Assembly: GCA_029239785.1 (NCBI GenBank)
Contig: JARBUG010000005.1
Coordinates: 1-64,000, forward strand
Length of the DNA: 64,000 nucleotides
Direction of reading: 5' to 3'
Source of the DNA: Symbiobacteriaceae bacterium
GTDB taxonomy: Bacteria > Bacillota > Sulfobacillia > Symbiobacteriales > Symbiobacteriaceae
Shown here: piece by piece, positions 32,898 through 41,438 of the stretch
Layout of the letters: each line of letters opens with the position of its first letter
Position numbering within the stretch: position 1 is the first letter of the stretch
Notes under the pieces: generated by a model
Told to the model about the DNA's origin: nothing
The model's database searches: none
What the model saw: the letters and a program-made list of their open reading frames with translations, nothing else
Position numbers and translations under genes: made by a program

Positions 32898-34487
32898 CTA
32901 ATCCCTGAAGATCGACTCCATCCACCCGTCGCTGGCCGCTACATTCAGCCGGGGCTGAATACCCAACACCAGCCGGTTCACTGCACCGATGTAAGCACGG
33001 GCGCAAGCTTCGAGCAGATCGGTGGAGACACCCCTTCCGACCGCGCTGCTCTCCCTCCAGCCGACCCGCACCGAAACCTCTGCCGCACCGCTGGAACCAA
33101 TGGTGAGGGCACGGACCTGGAAATCGAGCACCTCGCCGGTGAAATCGATCGCCCGATCGATCGCTTTGAAGAGCGCCTCGATAGGCCCGAAGCCGGAGGC
33201 GGCTTCCTGCTTCGTGTTGTTATTCGCCAGGCTGATCCTGACAGTCGCCGTGGGCACTGCCCCTGATCCGGAGACCACCTGGAAGCTGACCAGTTGGAAG
33301 AGGTCTGCGCCGATATTTTGGTAGTTCTCCAGCAGCATGGCCTCCAGGTCCTCATCGGTGACGTACTTCTTCCGGTCGGCCAACTCTTTGAACCGGATAA
33401 ACAGACGGTCCAGTTCCGTGTCAATCAACTGATAACCCATACGCTCCAGCTTGTCTTTCAGGGCACGACGTCCCGAGTGCTTGCCGAGAACCAGCACGGT
33501 TTCAGGGACGCCGACATCCTGCGGGCGCATGATTTCGTAGGTGCTCCGGTCTTTGAGCATGCCGTCCTGGTGGATTCCGGCTTCGTGCGCAAAGGCGTTG
33601 GCGCCCACAATGGCCTTGTTCGGCTGTACACCGACGCCCGTTATGCTTTGGAGGCACCTGGAAGTGGGGAACAGCTCGACAGAGTTTACACCGGAGACGT
33701 ATTGGAAATAGTCACCGCGGGTGCGGAGCATCATGGCGATCTCCTCAACAGCAGCGTTTCCGGCACGTTCACCAATCCCGTTAATCGTGCCTTCCACTTG
33801 CGTGCAGCCGGCTTCAATGGCGGCCATGGTGTTGGCCATCGCCATGCCGAGGTCGTCATGGCAGTGACAGGAGAAGATGACGCCCTGCGGAGCCACCACA
33901 TGATCCATCAAGTAGCGGATCATATCGAACATCTCTTTCGGGGTGGCATAGCCCACCGTGTCTGCCACGTTGATGATCGTGGCACCGGCGTCAACCACCG
34001 CCTGGGTGACCCGTGCGGCGAATGCCGGATCGCTGCGCATGCAGTCTTCCAGGCCGAACTGTACCTCGACACCGAAGGACTTGGCGTAAGCCACACCTTC
34101 GGCAGCCCGCCGGACCACTTCATCGGGCTTGAGGCCCAGTTTCTTCTCCATGTGAATGGGTGAGGTTGCGATGAAGGTCTGGATGCGAGGGCGGGCTGCG
34201 TATCTGATGGCGGAAAAAGCGGCGTCGATGTCGGCCTTGGTCGCCCGTGCGAAGGCGCATACAGTAGCCTGCTTGATCTCGCGGGCGACCTGCTGGACCG
34301 CCTGAAGATCGCTGGGGGACGAAGCGGGGAAACCGGCCTCGATAATATCCACGCCGAGTTTCTCCAACTGCAAAGCCAACCGCAGTTTTTCATCCGGGGT
34401 CATGCTGAATCCGGGTGACTGTTCACCGTCCCGCAAGGTTGTGTCCAAAACATAGATCCGCGTCCCCACAAAACTCGCTCCCTTCAT
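32898..34487 (-). CDS. leuA: 2-isopropylmalate synthase
   Basis: LeuA condenses 2-oxoisovalerate with acetyl-CoA, the first committed step of leucine synthesis. The 529-residue product shows VLDTTLRDGEQSPGFSM near residue 13 (metal Asp and catalytic Arg), HCHDDLGMAMANTMAAIEAG near residue 208 and VEGTINGIGERAGNA near residue 229. The C-terminal regulatory LeuA dimer domain covers about residues 395-515. The start ATG overlaps the ilvB stop in an ATGA junction, so the two are translationally coupled. A GC-rich hairpin at 32860-32884 follows but has no T run on the minus strand. Confidence 0.97.
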   Translation of the reverse strand: MKGASFVGTRIYVLDTTLRDGEQSPGFSMTPDEKLRLALQLEKLGVDIIEAGFPASSPSDLQAVQQVAREIKQATVCAFARATKADIDAAFSAIRYAARPRIQTFIATSPIHMEKKLGLKPDEVVRRAAEGVAYAKSFGVEVQFGLEDCMRSDPAFAARVTQAVVDAGATIINVADTVGYATPKEMFDMIRYLMDHVVAPQGVIFSCHCHDDLGMAMANTMAAIEAGCTQVEGTINGIGERAGNAAVEEIAMMLRTRGDYFQYVSGVNSVELFPTSRCLQSITGVGVQPNKAIVGANAFAHEAGIHQDGMLKDRSTYEIMRPQDVGVPETVLVLGKHSGRRALKDKLERMGYQLIDTELDRLFIRFKELADRKKYVTDEDLEAMLLENYQNIGADLFQLVSFQVVSGSGAVPTATVRISLANNNTKQEAASGFGPIEALFKAIDRAIDFTGEVLDFQVRALTIGSSGAAEVSVRVGWRESSAVGRGVSTDLLEACARAYIGAVNRLVLGIQPRLNVAASDGWMESIFRD

Positions 34488-36595
34488 TCGCTTTCTCTAA
34501 CGGGGCTGTGGCTGACGATCATGTCGTCATTCGCGGCCCCGGGACTCACCATCGGGTACACGTTCTCCTCGGGCATGACCACGAACTCAACCAGGATCGG
34601 GCCCTGATATTCCTTGACTTCGTGCATGGCCCAGGGCAGCAGGTCAGGCCTGTCCACGCGCAGACTCTTGATGCCGTAGGCCTCGCCGAGGCGGACCAGG
34701 TCCGGCATACCGGGGCGCATATCGACGGCCGAGTAGCGCCGGTCGTAGAAGAGTTCCTGCCATTGGCGGACCATGCCGAGGTAGCCGTTATTGACGACCA
34801 TGATCTTGAGCGGGATCTGCTCGGCCACCACCGTGGCCAGCTCCTGGATGTTCATTTGAAATCCGCCGTCACCGGCGATCGCTACCACCGTGCGATCCGG
34901 CCGGGCCAGCCATGCACCCATCGCCGCCGGCAAGGCGAAGCCCATGGTCCCAAGGCCGCCAGAAGTAATGAAGGTGCGGGGCTCAGTTCGCAGGCAGAAG
35001 TGTGCAGCCCACATCTGGTGCTGGCCAACATCGGTGACGATAAGCGATTCAGGGCCGAACGCAACCTGGATCGCCCGCATGACATCTTCGGCCCTGAGCG
35101 GGGTGGGGGGCGGCGGGGGCGCGCCTCCGTCGTTGGCTGCAGCTACCTGTGCCAGGACGTCGGGATGGACGTAGGGCGATCGGAACTGGCGCCGGCGCTC
35201 TATCCAAACCGGATGCTCCTTGTGCCACGCACGCACTTGCCGCAGCCAGTCGGTACGAGTCTCCATGTCAGTCTGATGCGTACCCAGCGCGGCACTGAGA
35301 CGCCCCAGAACCCGGGCTGCGTCCCCCACGAGGCCGACCAGAGGCCTGACGTTCTTGCCCAGTTCCGCCTGGTCGACATCAATGTGTACGACCTGGGCAT
35401 TGGGCGCGAATTGTGCCAGCTTACCGGTCACCCGATCGTCGAAGCGCATGCCGACAGCCAGCAGGACATCTGCCTGTTGGACCGCCTTGTTGGCGGCATA
35501 CAGGCCGTGCATACCCAACATGCCGATGAACAGGTCGTGCCGGCCAGATATGCCACCAAGCCCGTGCAAGGTGGCGGCCACGGGCGCCTGCATCTGTTCG
35601 GCCACCGTCCGCAGCAACTGCGGGGCGCCCGGTGAGGCGACGACACCGCCGCCGCACAGGATTACCGGTCGCCGGGCGCCGGCCAAAAGGGCCGCAGCCT
35701 GCCGGAGGCCCGGGAGGTCAACCGGCGGCGGGGCTTGGGTCAGGTGGGGAGCCAACGAGGGCGGGTAATGATAGGCAACCTTGGCGTAAGCGACATCTTT
35801 CGGGATATCGATCAAAACGGGGCCGGGGCGCCCGCTTCTGGCCAGGTGAAACGCTTCAGCGACCACGGACAGTAGGTCAGCCGGATCCTTTACGATATAA
35901 CTGTGTTTGGTAGTGGGTAAGGTAATACCCAGCACATCGGCTTCCTGGAAGGAGTCCCGGCCCAACAACGCCCGGGGCACCTGACCGGTAATCGCTACGA
36001 GCGGAACCGAATCCATAAACGCATCCAGCAGTCCGGTCACCAGGTTCGTAGCCCCCGGGCCTGAAGTCGCGATGGCCACGCCGACCTTGCCCGTCGCCTT
36101 GGCGTACCCCTCAGCCGCGTGGACCGCACCTTGTTCATGGCGGGTAAGCACGTGCCGAATGGGTGACGCAAGCAAGGCGTCATAGACAGGGAGAATGGCA
36201 CCGCCGGGGTAGCCAAAGACCACGTCCACCCCCTCGGCCGAGAGCGCCCTGATGAGGGCCTCTGCCGCCGTGCAGTCTGCACCCTGCGGCTCCAACCGAA
36301 CTGCGGGGCTCTGCGGCAAGCTGACCTGGGTACTGGCCGGTTCGCACCCGGGGGCGACATCAGCCTCGTATACAGACAGCACATCCGGGAGCCTGCGCAG
36401 ATGAACGATGGCCTGGCCCACTACAAACGGGTCCGCTGTATCCAACTCGAGCAGAACCGGTGCCGGGTTGCCCTGCTCCGTACCGCCGAAGGTGATGCCC
36501 CGCAGGGGAATGCACCGGCGGCGGAGAAGCCCAAGAATGCGATCGAGCGCCGCTTCCGGGCCATTCCGAATGGTAACCGCAAGAATGTGAGCCAC
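34484..36595 (-). CDS. ilvB: Acetolactate synthase with fused N-terminal IlvM-type ACT domain
   Basis: The GTG at 36595 lies after a GGGGGG site, giving 703 residues, about 130 more than normal IlvB. Residues about 2-80 (HILAVTIRNGPEAALDRILG to LRRLPDVLSVYEADVA) resemble the ACT_5 domain of IlvM, the small regulatory subunit. After a linker of about 30 residues comes the ThDP enzyme: AEALIRALSAEGVDVVFGYPG, the catalytic Glu in RHEQGAVHAAEGYAKATG, and the ThDP-Mg motif GDGGFQMNIQELATVV. A Pro run (GGAPPPPPTP) separates the middle and C-terminal domains. No separate ilvN/ilvH lies nearby, so regulation may be in cis. The enzyme feeds IlvC; leuA follows. Confidence 0.93.
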   Translation of the reverse strand: MAHILAVTIRNGPEAALDRILGLLRRRCIPLRGITFGGTEQGNPAPVLLELDTADPFVVGQAIVHLRRLPDVLSVYEADVAPGCEPASTQVSLPQSPAVRLEPQGADCTAAEALIRALSAEGVDVVFGYPGGAILPVYDALLASPIRHVLTRHEQGAVHAAEGYAKATGKVGVAIATSGPGATNLVTGLLDAFMDSVPLVAITGQVPRALLGRDSFQEADVLGITLPTTKHSYIVKDPADLLSVVAEAFHLARSGRPGPVLIDIPKDVAYAKVAYHYPPSLAPHLTQAPPPVDLPGLRQAAALLAGARRPVILCGGGVVASPGAPQLLRTVAEQMQAPVAATLHGLGGISGRHDLFIGMLGMHGLYAANKAVQQADVLLAVGMRFDDRVTGKLAQFAPNAQVVHIDVDQAELGKNVRPLVGLVGDAARVLGRLSAALGTHQTDMETRTDWLRQVRAWHKEHPVWIERRRQFRSPYVHPDVLAQVAAANDGGAPPPPPTPLRAEDVMRAIQVAFGPESLIVTDVGQHQMWAAHFCLRTEPRTFITSGGLGTMGFALPAAMGAWLARPDRTVVAIAGDGGFQMNIQELATVVAEQIPLKIMVVNNGYLGMVRQWQELFYDRRYSAVDMRPGMPDLVRLGEAYGIKSLRVDRPDLLPWAMHEVKEYQGPILVEFVVMPEENVYPMVSPGAANDDMIVSHSPVRESE

Positions 36596-36788
36596 AGTTA
36601 CCCCCCCTTTCCCACTCATCTTGAAATATCAGCACTTGTATATCCTTCCATGAAAGGAATACGGGTAAAGATGTCTCTTGGTTCGATGTGAAGGATATAA
36701 CTGTAAAAATCTTTTTTCTGGTGGATGAAACGGCGGGCCGTGCGCGGGGCTGCAAAGGTGGCGCTGAGCCCGCAAACCTTTGTCTGGC

Positions 36789-36817
36789 TTGACTGTAAAG
36801 CCGCTCGGTGATAAGGT
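36789..36817 (+). promoter_or_regulatory. Putative hrcA promoter
   Basis: TTGACT and TAAGGT are separated by 17 bp and lie just before the degenerate CIRCE at 36831. The rest of the 289-bp gap 36596-36884 shows no T-box, leader peptide or clear ilvB promoter that I can support. Confidence 0.5.
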
Positions 36818-36830
36818 CATACTTAGGGAA

Positions 36831-36857
36831 TTAGCACTCCGACCCGCACACTGCTAA
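36831..36857 (+). promoter_or_regulatory. Degenerate CIRCE operator upstream of hrcA
   Basis: The left half TTAGCACTC is perfect. After exactly nine bases comes CACTGCTAA, which differs from GAGTGCTAA at two positions. HrcA binds CIRCE to repress class I heat-shock genes. Confidence 0.75.
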
Positions 36858-36884
36858 ACACTTCGGTAAGCGGAGGTGACGGCC

Positions 36885-37913
36885 GTGTCACTGGATGAAC
36901 GCAAGAACAAAGTCCTGCAAGCCATCATCGAAGACTACGTAGCCACCGCTGAACCGGTCGGGTCCCGCACCATCTCCCGGAAGTACAACCTGGGAGTCAG
37001 CCCAGCTACCATTCGCAACGAAATGTCTGACCTTGAGGAACTTGGCTATCTGGAGCAGCCGCATACTTCGGCCGGCCGGATTCCGTCCGACCGCGGCTAT
37101 CGGTACTACGTCGACTGCCTCATGGAGAGCCATGACATTCAGCCTTCCGAAGAGGACCTGATCAGGCGCGCCTTCGAGCGTAAGGCGCGTGAAATCGACA
37201 CGCTGGTGCGTGAGACCGCACGCCTCCTGTCAGACACCACCCATTTGACCACGGTCATCTCAGGCCCCCAGATTTCCAAGGCGCACTTCCGCGAACTGCG
37301 GCTGGTGCCGTTGGGCGGCGACAAGGCTGTGCTGGTCTACATTACCGACAGCGGGTTCGTGGAGAATCAGGTGCTGGAAATGCCGGTCGAAGTGACCATG
37401 CTCGAACTGCAGCGGGTCTCCGAACTGCTAAACGACCAGCTGCGGGGGCAGCCCGTGGAGGCCCTCTCCCGGGCGGCGGTGCGGGCGCTTCAGCAGGAAC
37501 TGCACCGCTACGGGGCGCTGCTCGAGCAAACGCTTCAATTTCTGGGCACCTCCCTGGAACCGGGCGACAAGCACCGCCTCTACCTGGGCGGCACCACCCA
37601 CATGCTGAACCAGCCCGAGTTCCGCGATGTCGACAAGGTGCGCAACCTGCTGACGCTGCTGGAAGATGAGAACCGGATTTCCGAGGTCCTGGTTACCGCG
37701 GACGGGTCGAATCGTCCCGAAATTCAGATCGGCGAGGAAATCAAGGTACGGGAACTGGCCGACTGCAGCGTGGTTTCAGCCACGTACCGCCTTGGCGGCG
37801 ATGTGATCGGGCGGGTCGGCGTAATTGGGCCGAAGCGCATGGAGTACGCCCGGGTAGTGGGCCTTGTGAACTCGGTAACCAAGCATTTGGGTGATGCCGG
37901 CCAGCGCAAATAA
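36885..37913 (+). CDS. hrcA: Heat-inducible transcription repressor HrcA
   Basis: HrcA represses the groE and dnaK operons by binding CIRCE, and its folding depends on GroEL. The GTG at 36885, five bases after GGAGGTGA, gives 342 residues; another GTG nine bases earlier overlaps that site. The N-terminal winged helix reads DERKNKVLQAIIEDYVATAE, then VGSRTISRKYNLGVSPATIR, followed by LEQPHTSAGRIPSDRGYRYYVD, all typical. It carries its own terminator, so it is not in one transcript with grpE-dnaK-dnaJ, which lies downstream beyond a minus-strand PilZ gene. Confidence 0.96.
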   Translation: MSLDERKNKVLQAIIEDYVATAEPVGSRTISRKYNLGVSPATIRNEMSDLEELGYLEQPHTSAGRIPSDRGYRYYVDCLMESHDIQPSEEDLIRRAFERKAREIDTLVRETARLLSDTTHLTTVISGPQISKAHFRELRLVPLGGDKAVLVYITDSGFVENQVLEMPVEVTMLELQRVSELLNDQLRGQPVEALSRAAVRALQQELHRYGALLEQTLQFLGTSLEPGDKHRLYLGGTTHMLNQPEFRDVDKVRNLLTLLEDENRISEVLVTADGSNRPEIQIGEEIKVRELADCSVVSATYRLGGDVIGRVGVIGPKRMEYARVVGLVNSVTKHLGDAGQRK

Positions 37914-37919
37914 ATAAGG

Positions 37920-37950
37920 AAAGACGGAGGCGGTGGCCTCCGTCTTTGTT
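37920..37950. terminator. Bidirectional terminator between hrcA and the PilZ gene
   Basis: A perfect 11-bp stem (37920-37930 with 37937-37947) with a 6-nt loop has TTTGTTGT after it and an A-rich stretch before it. Confidence 0.85.
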
Positions 37951-37963
37951 GTGAGGCGCCGCA

Positions 37964-38623
37964 TCAGGGCGCCTGCAGGTCTACATAGTCGGCCAGGTAC
38001 TTTCCCCGGTATAGCTCCTGCTCGGGCAGCAGGGGCTGGAACTGGAGCCCAATGATCCATAGGCGGCTCGGGCTGGGGCTGCACCGGCGCACCACGGCCC
38101 TGACTTCGGCCGGGTGGAAGCCGAGGTTTGACAGGTTCAGGTTGAGGTCTGTACCGGGCTGCAGAGGCTCCACCATGACACAGGCGCAGCCATCCATGGA
38201 GAGGTTGATCAGTTGCGCCGCAACCTCTTCGATGGGGCGGTCTGGTGTGTGCAGTGTGATGCCGAGAAACAGGTCAACCCGGGGAAAACGCCGGCGCTGG
38301 ACCACGTGGGGACGGGCGGGCGTGCGGAGAACCACCTCACTGCCCCGCCCCATTGCCCTGACCGATGTAAAGCACTGAAGCAACTCCCGCCCCGTTGCTA
38401 CCTCGAGAATGACAGCGCTTTCCGGTGCCGGCCGAACGCCGACGCTTGGCATGTCCAGTACGATATCAGCGTGGTCGACCTTACGCACCGTGCAGGTTAC
38501 GTGCGTCATGCGGCTTGTGCTGACGCCTTCGGAAAAAGAGAGCCGGCCCGGATGCCCGGCGATGGCCCGGAGGTCTATGACCGTGGTGCCGTCGCTTTCG
38601 GTTGTCCGCCTGGACCAAAGCAT
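37964..38623 (-). CDS. YcgR-like PilZ-domain protein
   Basis: The ATG at 38623 lies six bases after a GGGGGG site; the ATG six bases earlier abuts that site and is less likely. The 219-residue product has an N-terminal PilZN/YcgR-like domain (about residues 30-105) and a PilZ domain with the c-di-GMP motifs QRRRFPRVDL and NLSMDGCAC. It lies on the minus strand between hrcA and grpE, interrupting the usual hrcA-grpE-dnaK order. It has its own near-consensus promoter. It is a paralogue of the PilZ gene at 24896. Confidence 0.85.
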   Translation of the reverse strand: MLWSRRTTESDGTTVIDLRAIAGHPGRLSFSEGVSTSRMTHVTCTVRKVDHADIVLDMPSVGVRPAPESAVILEVATGRELLQCFTSVRAMGRGSEVVLRTPARPHVVQRRRFPRVDLFLGITLHTPDRPIEEVAAQLINLSMDGCACVMVEPLQPGTDLNLNLSNLGFHPAEVRAVVRRCSPSPSRLWIIGLQFQPLLPEQELYRGKYLADYVDLQAP

Positions 38624-38656
38624 AGACATCCCCCCACATCTTTAGAGACATTCCTT

Positions 38657-38685
38657 AATATACCATAGTATGGATGTTTTTTCAA
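38657..38685 (-). promoter_or_regulatory. Promoter of the PilZ gene
   Basis: On the minus strand TTGAAA and TATATT are separated by exactly 17 bp. Confidence 0.75.
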
Positions 38686-38768
38686 GATTGAAGATGATCT
38701 GGCAGATGAATCGCTGCTCCCACCTAAGCACATGCTGGAAGACGGTGGCTTGGGAAGCTCCCCTGCTC

Positions 38769-38798
38769 TTGACAGTGCCAAGGGGAGAGTGCTATTTT
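38769..38798 (+). promoter_or_regulatory. Promoter of the grpE-dnaK-dnaJ operon
   Basis: A perfect TTGACA and TATTTT are separated by 18 bp. The predicted transcript start falls just before the CIRCE element. Confidence 0.7.
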
Positions 38799-38812
38799 TT
38801 TGTATGGATGCG

Positions 38813-38839
38813 TTAGCACTCAGCAAGAGTGAGTGCTAA
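38813..38839 (+). promoter_or_regulatory. Perfect CIRCE operator upstream of grpE
   Basis: TTAGCACTC, nine bases, GAGTGCTAA: an exact match to the CIRCE consensus bound by HrcA. It lies 26 bp before the grpE start codon. Confidence 0.97.
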
Positions 38840-38865
38840 CAAAGAACGTGAGGTGGCGAGTCGAT

Positions 38866-39462
38866 ATGACCGAAAAAGCGAAGCCGAACCCGCAGGAACT
38901 GGAAGGCGACGGGCTGGGCGATGCCCCGTCTGCAGCCGATGCGGCAGCGGACGGCGCCGATTCTGCCGCTGACGGAAACGGTGAGAAAGGCGCTGACGTT
39001 GTGGAGTTGATGCAGGAACTGGATGAGGCTAAGGCGCGGGCGGCCGAGTTGGAAAACCGGCTCCTCCGGGCGCATGCCGAATTCGAAAACTACCGGCGCC
39101 GGGTGCAGCGAGAGAAAGAAGACCTGGCGGTTTACGCCAACCAAAAGCTGGTCTTGAACCTTTTACCCGTGCTCGACAATCTTGACAGAGCGCTGGGTAC
39201 GCCGGCGGCCCCGGGCGACGAAAAGCTCCGCCAGGGCGTGGAGCTTACCGCCCGCTCTTTCCGAGACATTCTGGCTAAGGAAGGCGTAACGGTCATTGAG
39301 GCCGTTGGCAAGCCCTTTGACCCCAACTTCCACGAGGCGGTCATGACCGTGGAGTCAGATGAGCACGACGACGAGACCGTCATGTCTGAGTTCCAGAAGG
39401 GCTACCAACTGGGTGACCGGGTGATCCGCCCCAGCATGGTACAGGTGAGCAAGAAAGGCTAA
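38866..39462 (+). CDS. grpE: Nucleotide exchange factor GrpE
   Basis: GrpE releases ADP from DnaK. The ATG at 38866 follows GAGGTGG, giving 198 residues; the longer frame starts inside the CIRCE element. An acidic, Ala-rich tail (about residues 1-50) leads into the long dimer helix (ENRLLRAHAEFENYRRRVQR), then NLLPVLDNLDRAL and the C-terminal beta domain with GKPFDPNFHEAV. First gene of the CIRCE-controlled operon, 58 bp before dnaK. Confidence 0.96.
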   Translation: MTEKAKPNPQELEGDGLGDAPSAADAAADGADSAADGNGEKGADVVELMQELDEAKARAAELENRLLRAHAEFENYRRRVQREKEDLAVYANQKLVLNLLPVLDNLDRALGTPAAPGDEKLRQGVELTARSFRDILAKEGVTVIEAVGKPFDPNFHEAVMTVESDEHDDETVMSEFQKGYQLGDRVIRPSMVQVSKKG

Positions 39463-39520
39463 CGCCCGCCCCTTTGGCGGATTTCCATACTGATGCGCTG
39501 ATTTAAGGAGGCATACATTC

Positions 39521-41359
39521 ATGGCGAAGGTAATCGGCATCGACCTGGGCACCACCAACTCCGTGGTGGCCGTTATGGAGGGCAAGGACCCGGTCGTCAT
39601 TGAAAACGCAGAGGGCGACCGGCTTACTCCGTCCGTTGTCGCGTTCAGCAAGACCGGTGAGCGTCTGGTCGGTAAAGTTGCGAAGCGGCAGGCCATTACG
39701 AACCCGGACCGGACCATTATCTCGATCAAGCGGCATATGGGCACCAACCACACGACCCGCATTGATGACAAGCAGTTCACGCCGCAGGAGATTTCGGCCA
39801 TGGTCCTCTCCAAGCTGAAGGCTGACGCTGAAGCCAAGCTGGGCGAGAAGGTCACGCAGGCCGTTATCACCGTGCCGGCCTATTTCACCGACGCACAGCG
39901 TCAGGCCACCAAGGACGCGGGCACCATCGCCGGCCTGGAAGTGCTGCGCATCATCAACGAGCCGACGGCGGCCGCCCTGGCCTACGGCATGGATAAGGGC
40001 GACGATCACCGCATTCTCGTGTACGACCTGGGCGGCGGTACGTTCGACGTGTCGATCCTTGAGCTGGGCGGCGGCACCTTCCAGGTGATTTCGACGGCTG
40101 GCAACAACCGCCTCGGCGGCGACGACTTCGATGAGCGGATCGTCAACTACGTCGCCGATAAGTTCCAGAAGGAGCACGGCGTTGACCTGCGCAAGGATAA
40201 GCAGGCGCTGCAGCGCCTCCGTGAGGGCGCCGAGAAGGCCAAGATCGAACTGTCGGGCCTTGCCACCACCACCATTAACCTGCCCTTCATCTCCATGACG
40301 TCCGACGGCCCCGTCCACCTCGACGAAACCCTGACCCGGGCCAAGTTCGAGGAACTGACGGCCGATCTGGTAGAGGCGACCATGGGGCCGACCCGCCAGG
40401 CTCTGCGCGACTCCGGCTTTGAGGCGAAGGATATTGACAAGGTCCTGCTCGTCGGCGGCTCCAGCCGTATTCCCGCCGTGCAAGAAGCGATTCGCCGCTT
40501 CATGGGCAAGGAACCCTACAAGGGCATCAACCCCGACGAAGTCGTTGCGCTGGGCGCCGCCATTCAGGCCGGCGTGATCAAGGGCGACGTGAAGGATGTG
40601 CTGCTGCTCGACGTGACCCCGCTCTCCCTGGGCATTGAAACCCTGGGCGGCGTCTTCACAAAGCTGATTGAGCGCAACACCACCATTCCGACCGAGAAGA
40701 GCCAGATCTTCTCCACCGCCGCCGACGGTCAGACCCAGGTGGAGATTCACGTGCTCCAGGGCGAGCGCGAAATGGCCGCCTACAACAAGACTCTTGGCCG
40801 GTTCGCCCTCGACGGCATCGCCCCGGCGCCCCGTGGCGTTCCCAAGATCGAGGTCAAGTTTGACATCGACGTGAACGGCATCGTGCACGTGTCTGCCAAG
40901 GACCTGGGCACGGGCAAGGAGCAGAAGATCACCATTCAGAGCCAGACTTCCATGAGCAAGGACGATATCGAGAAGGCCGTGAAGGAAGCCGAGGCCATGG
41001 CGGCCGAGGACAAGAAGCGGCGTGACGAGGCCGAGACCCGCAACAATGCGGACTCCGCCGTGTACAATGCCGAGAAGCTGCTCAAGGAGAGCGAAGGCAA
41101 GGGCATCGACGAGGCGCTGCTCGCGGCTGTCAAGGATGCCATTGAGCCCGTGAAGGAAGCCCTGAAGGGCACCGACTCCGACAAGATCAAGGCCGAGAAC
41201 GACAAGTTGACCGAGGCGGTCTACAAGCTCTCCTCCGCCATTTACGAGAAAGCCGGCGGCGCCGCAGGTGCCGAGGGCGCCCCGGGCGCCGGGCCCCAGG
41301 CCGGTGACCAGGGCGAAGGCGGCCCCACCATGGACGCCGACTTCAAGGTGAAAGAGTAA
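39521..41359 (+). CDS. dnaK: Chaperone DnaK (Hsp70)
   Basis: DnaK is the ATP-driven Hsp70 chaperone. The 612-residue length fits Gram-positive Dna[18 protein letters not shown] opens the ATPase domain, [15 protein letters not shown] lies near residue 170 and [15 protein letters not shown] near residue 308. The region after KRHMGTN runs directly into the [10 protein letters not shown] segment, lacking the insertion found in Gram-negative homologues. The tail is rich in Gly, Ala and acidic residues rather than ending in EEVD-type text. AAGGAGG precedes the ATG. A strong hairpin separates it from dnaJ. Confidence 0.98.
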   Translation: MAKVIGIDLGTTNSVVAVMEGKDPVVIENAEGDRLTPSVVAFSKTGERLVGKVAKRQAITNPDRTIISIKRHMGTNHTTRIDDKQFTPQEISAMVLSKLKADAEAKLGEKVTQAVITVPAYFTDAQRQATKDAGTIAGLEVLRIINEPTAAALAYGMDKGDDHRILVYDLGGGTFDVSILELGGGTFQVISTAGNNRLGGDDFDERIVNYVADKFQKEHGVDLRKDKQALQRLREGAEKAKIELSGLATTTINLPFISMTSDGPVHLDETLTRAKFEELTADLVEATMGPTRQALRDSGFEAKDIDKVLLVGGSSRIPAVQEAIRRFMGKEPYKGINPDEVVALGAAIQAGVIKGDVKDVLLLDVTPLSLGIETLGGVFTKLIERNTTIPTEKSQIFSTAADGQTQVEIHVLQGEREMAAYNKTLGRFALDGIAPAPRGVPKIEVKFDIDVNGIVHVSAKDLGTGKEQKITIQSQTSMSKDDIEKAVKEAEAMAAEDKKRRDEAETRNNADSAVYNAEKLLKESEGKGIDEALLAAVKDAIEPVKEALKGTDSDKIKAENDKLTEAVYKLSSAIYEKAGGAAGAEGAPGAGPQAGDQGEGGPTMDADFKVKE

Positions 41360-41373
41360 TTCGTGGAGAATAA

Positions 41374-41408
41374 CGTAGGACCGGCCCTCCGTCGGGGCCG
41401 GTCCTACG
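41374..41408 (+). other. 14-bp hairpin between dnaK and dnaJ without T run
   Basis: 41374-41387 and 41395-41408 are perfectly complementary with a 7-nt loop. No T run follows, so it is more likely an mRNA stability or processing element than a terminator. dnaJ starts 30 bp later. Confidence 0.6.
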
Positions 41409-41438
41409 GCATGAGCGTGACTATGGAAGGTGAGCTAA

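Noticed and set aside
36596-36830. T-box or attenuator in the ilvB leader (minus strand)
   Set aside because: Some complementary GC segments exist but no stem with a T run, no T-box sequence and no leader ORF rich in branched-chain codons.
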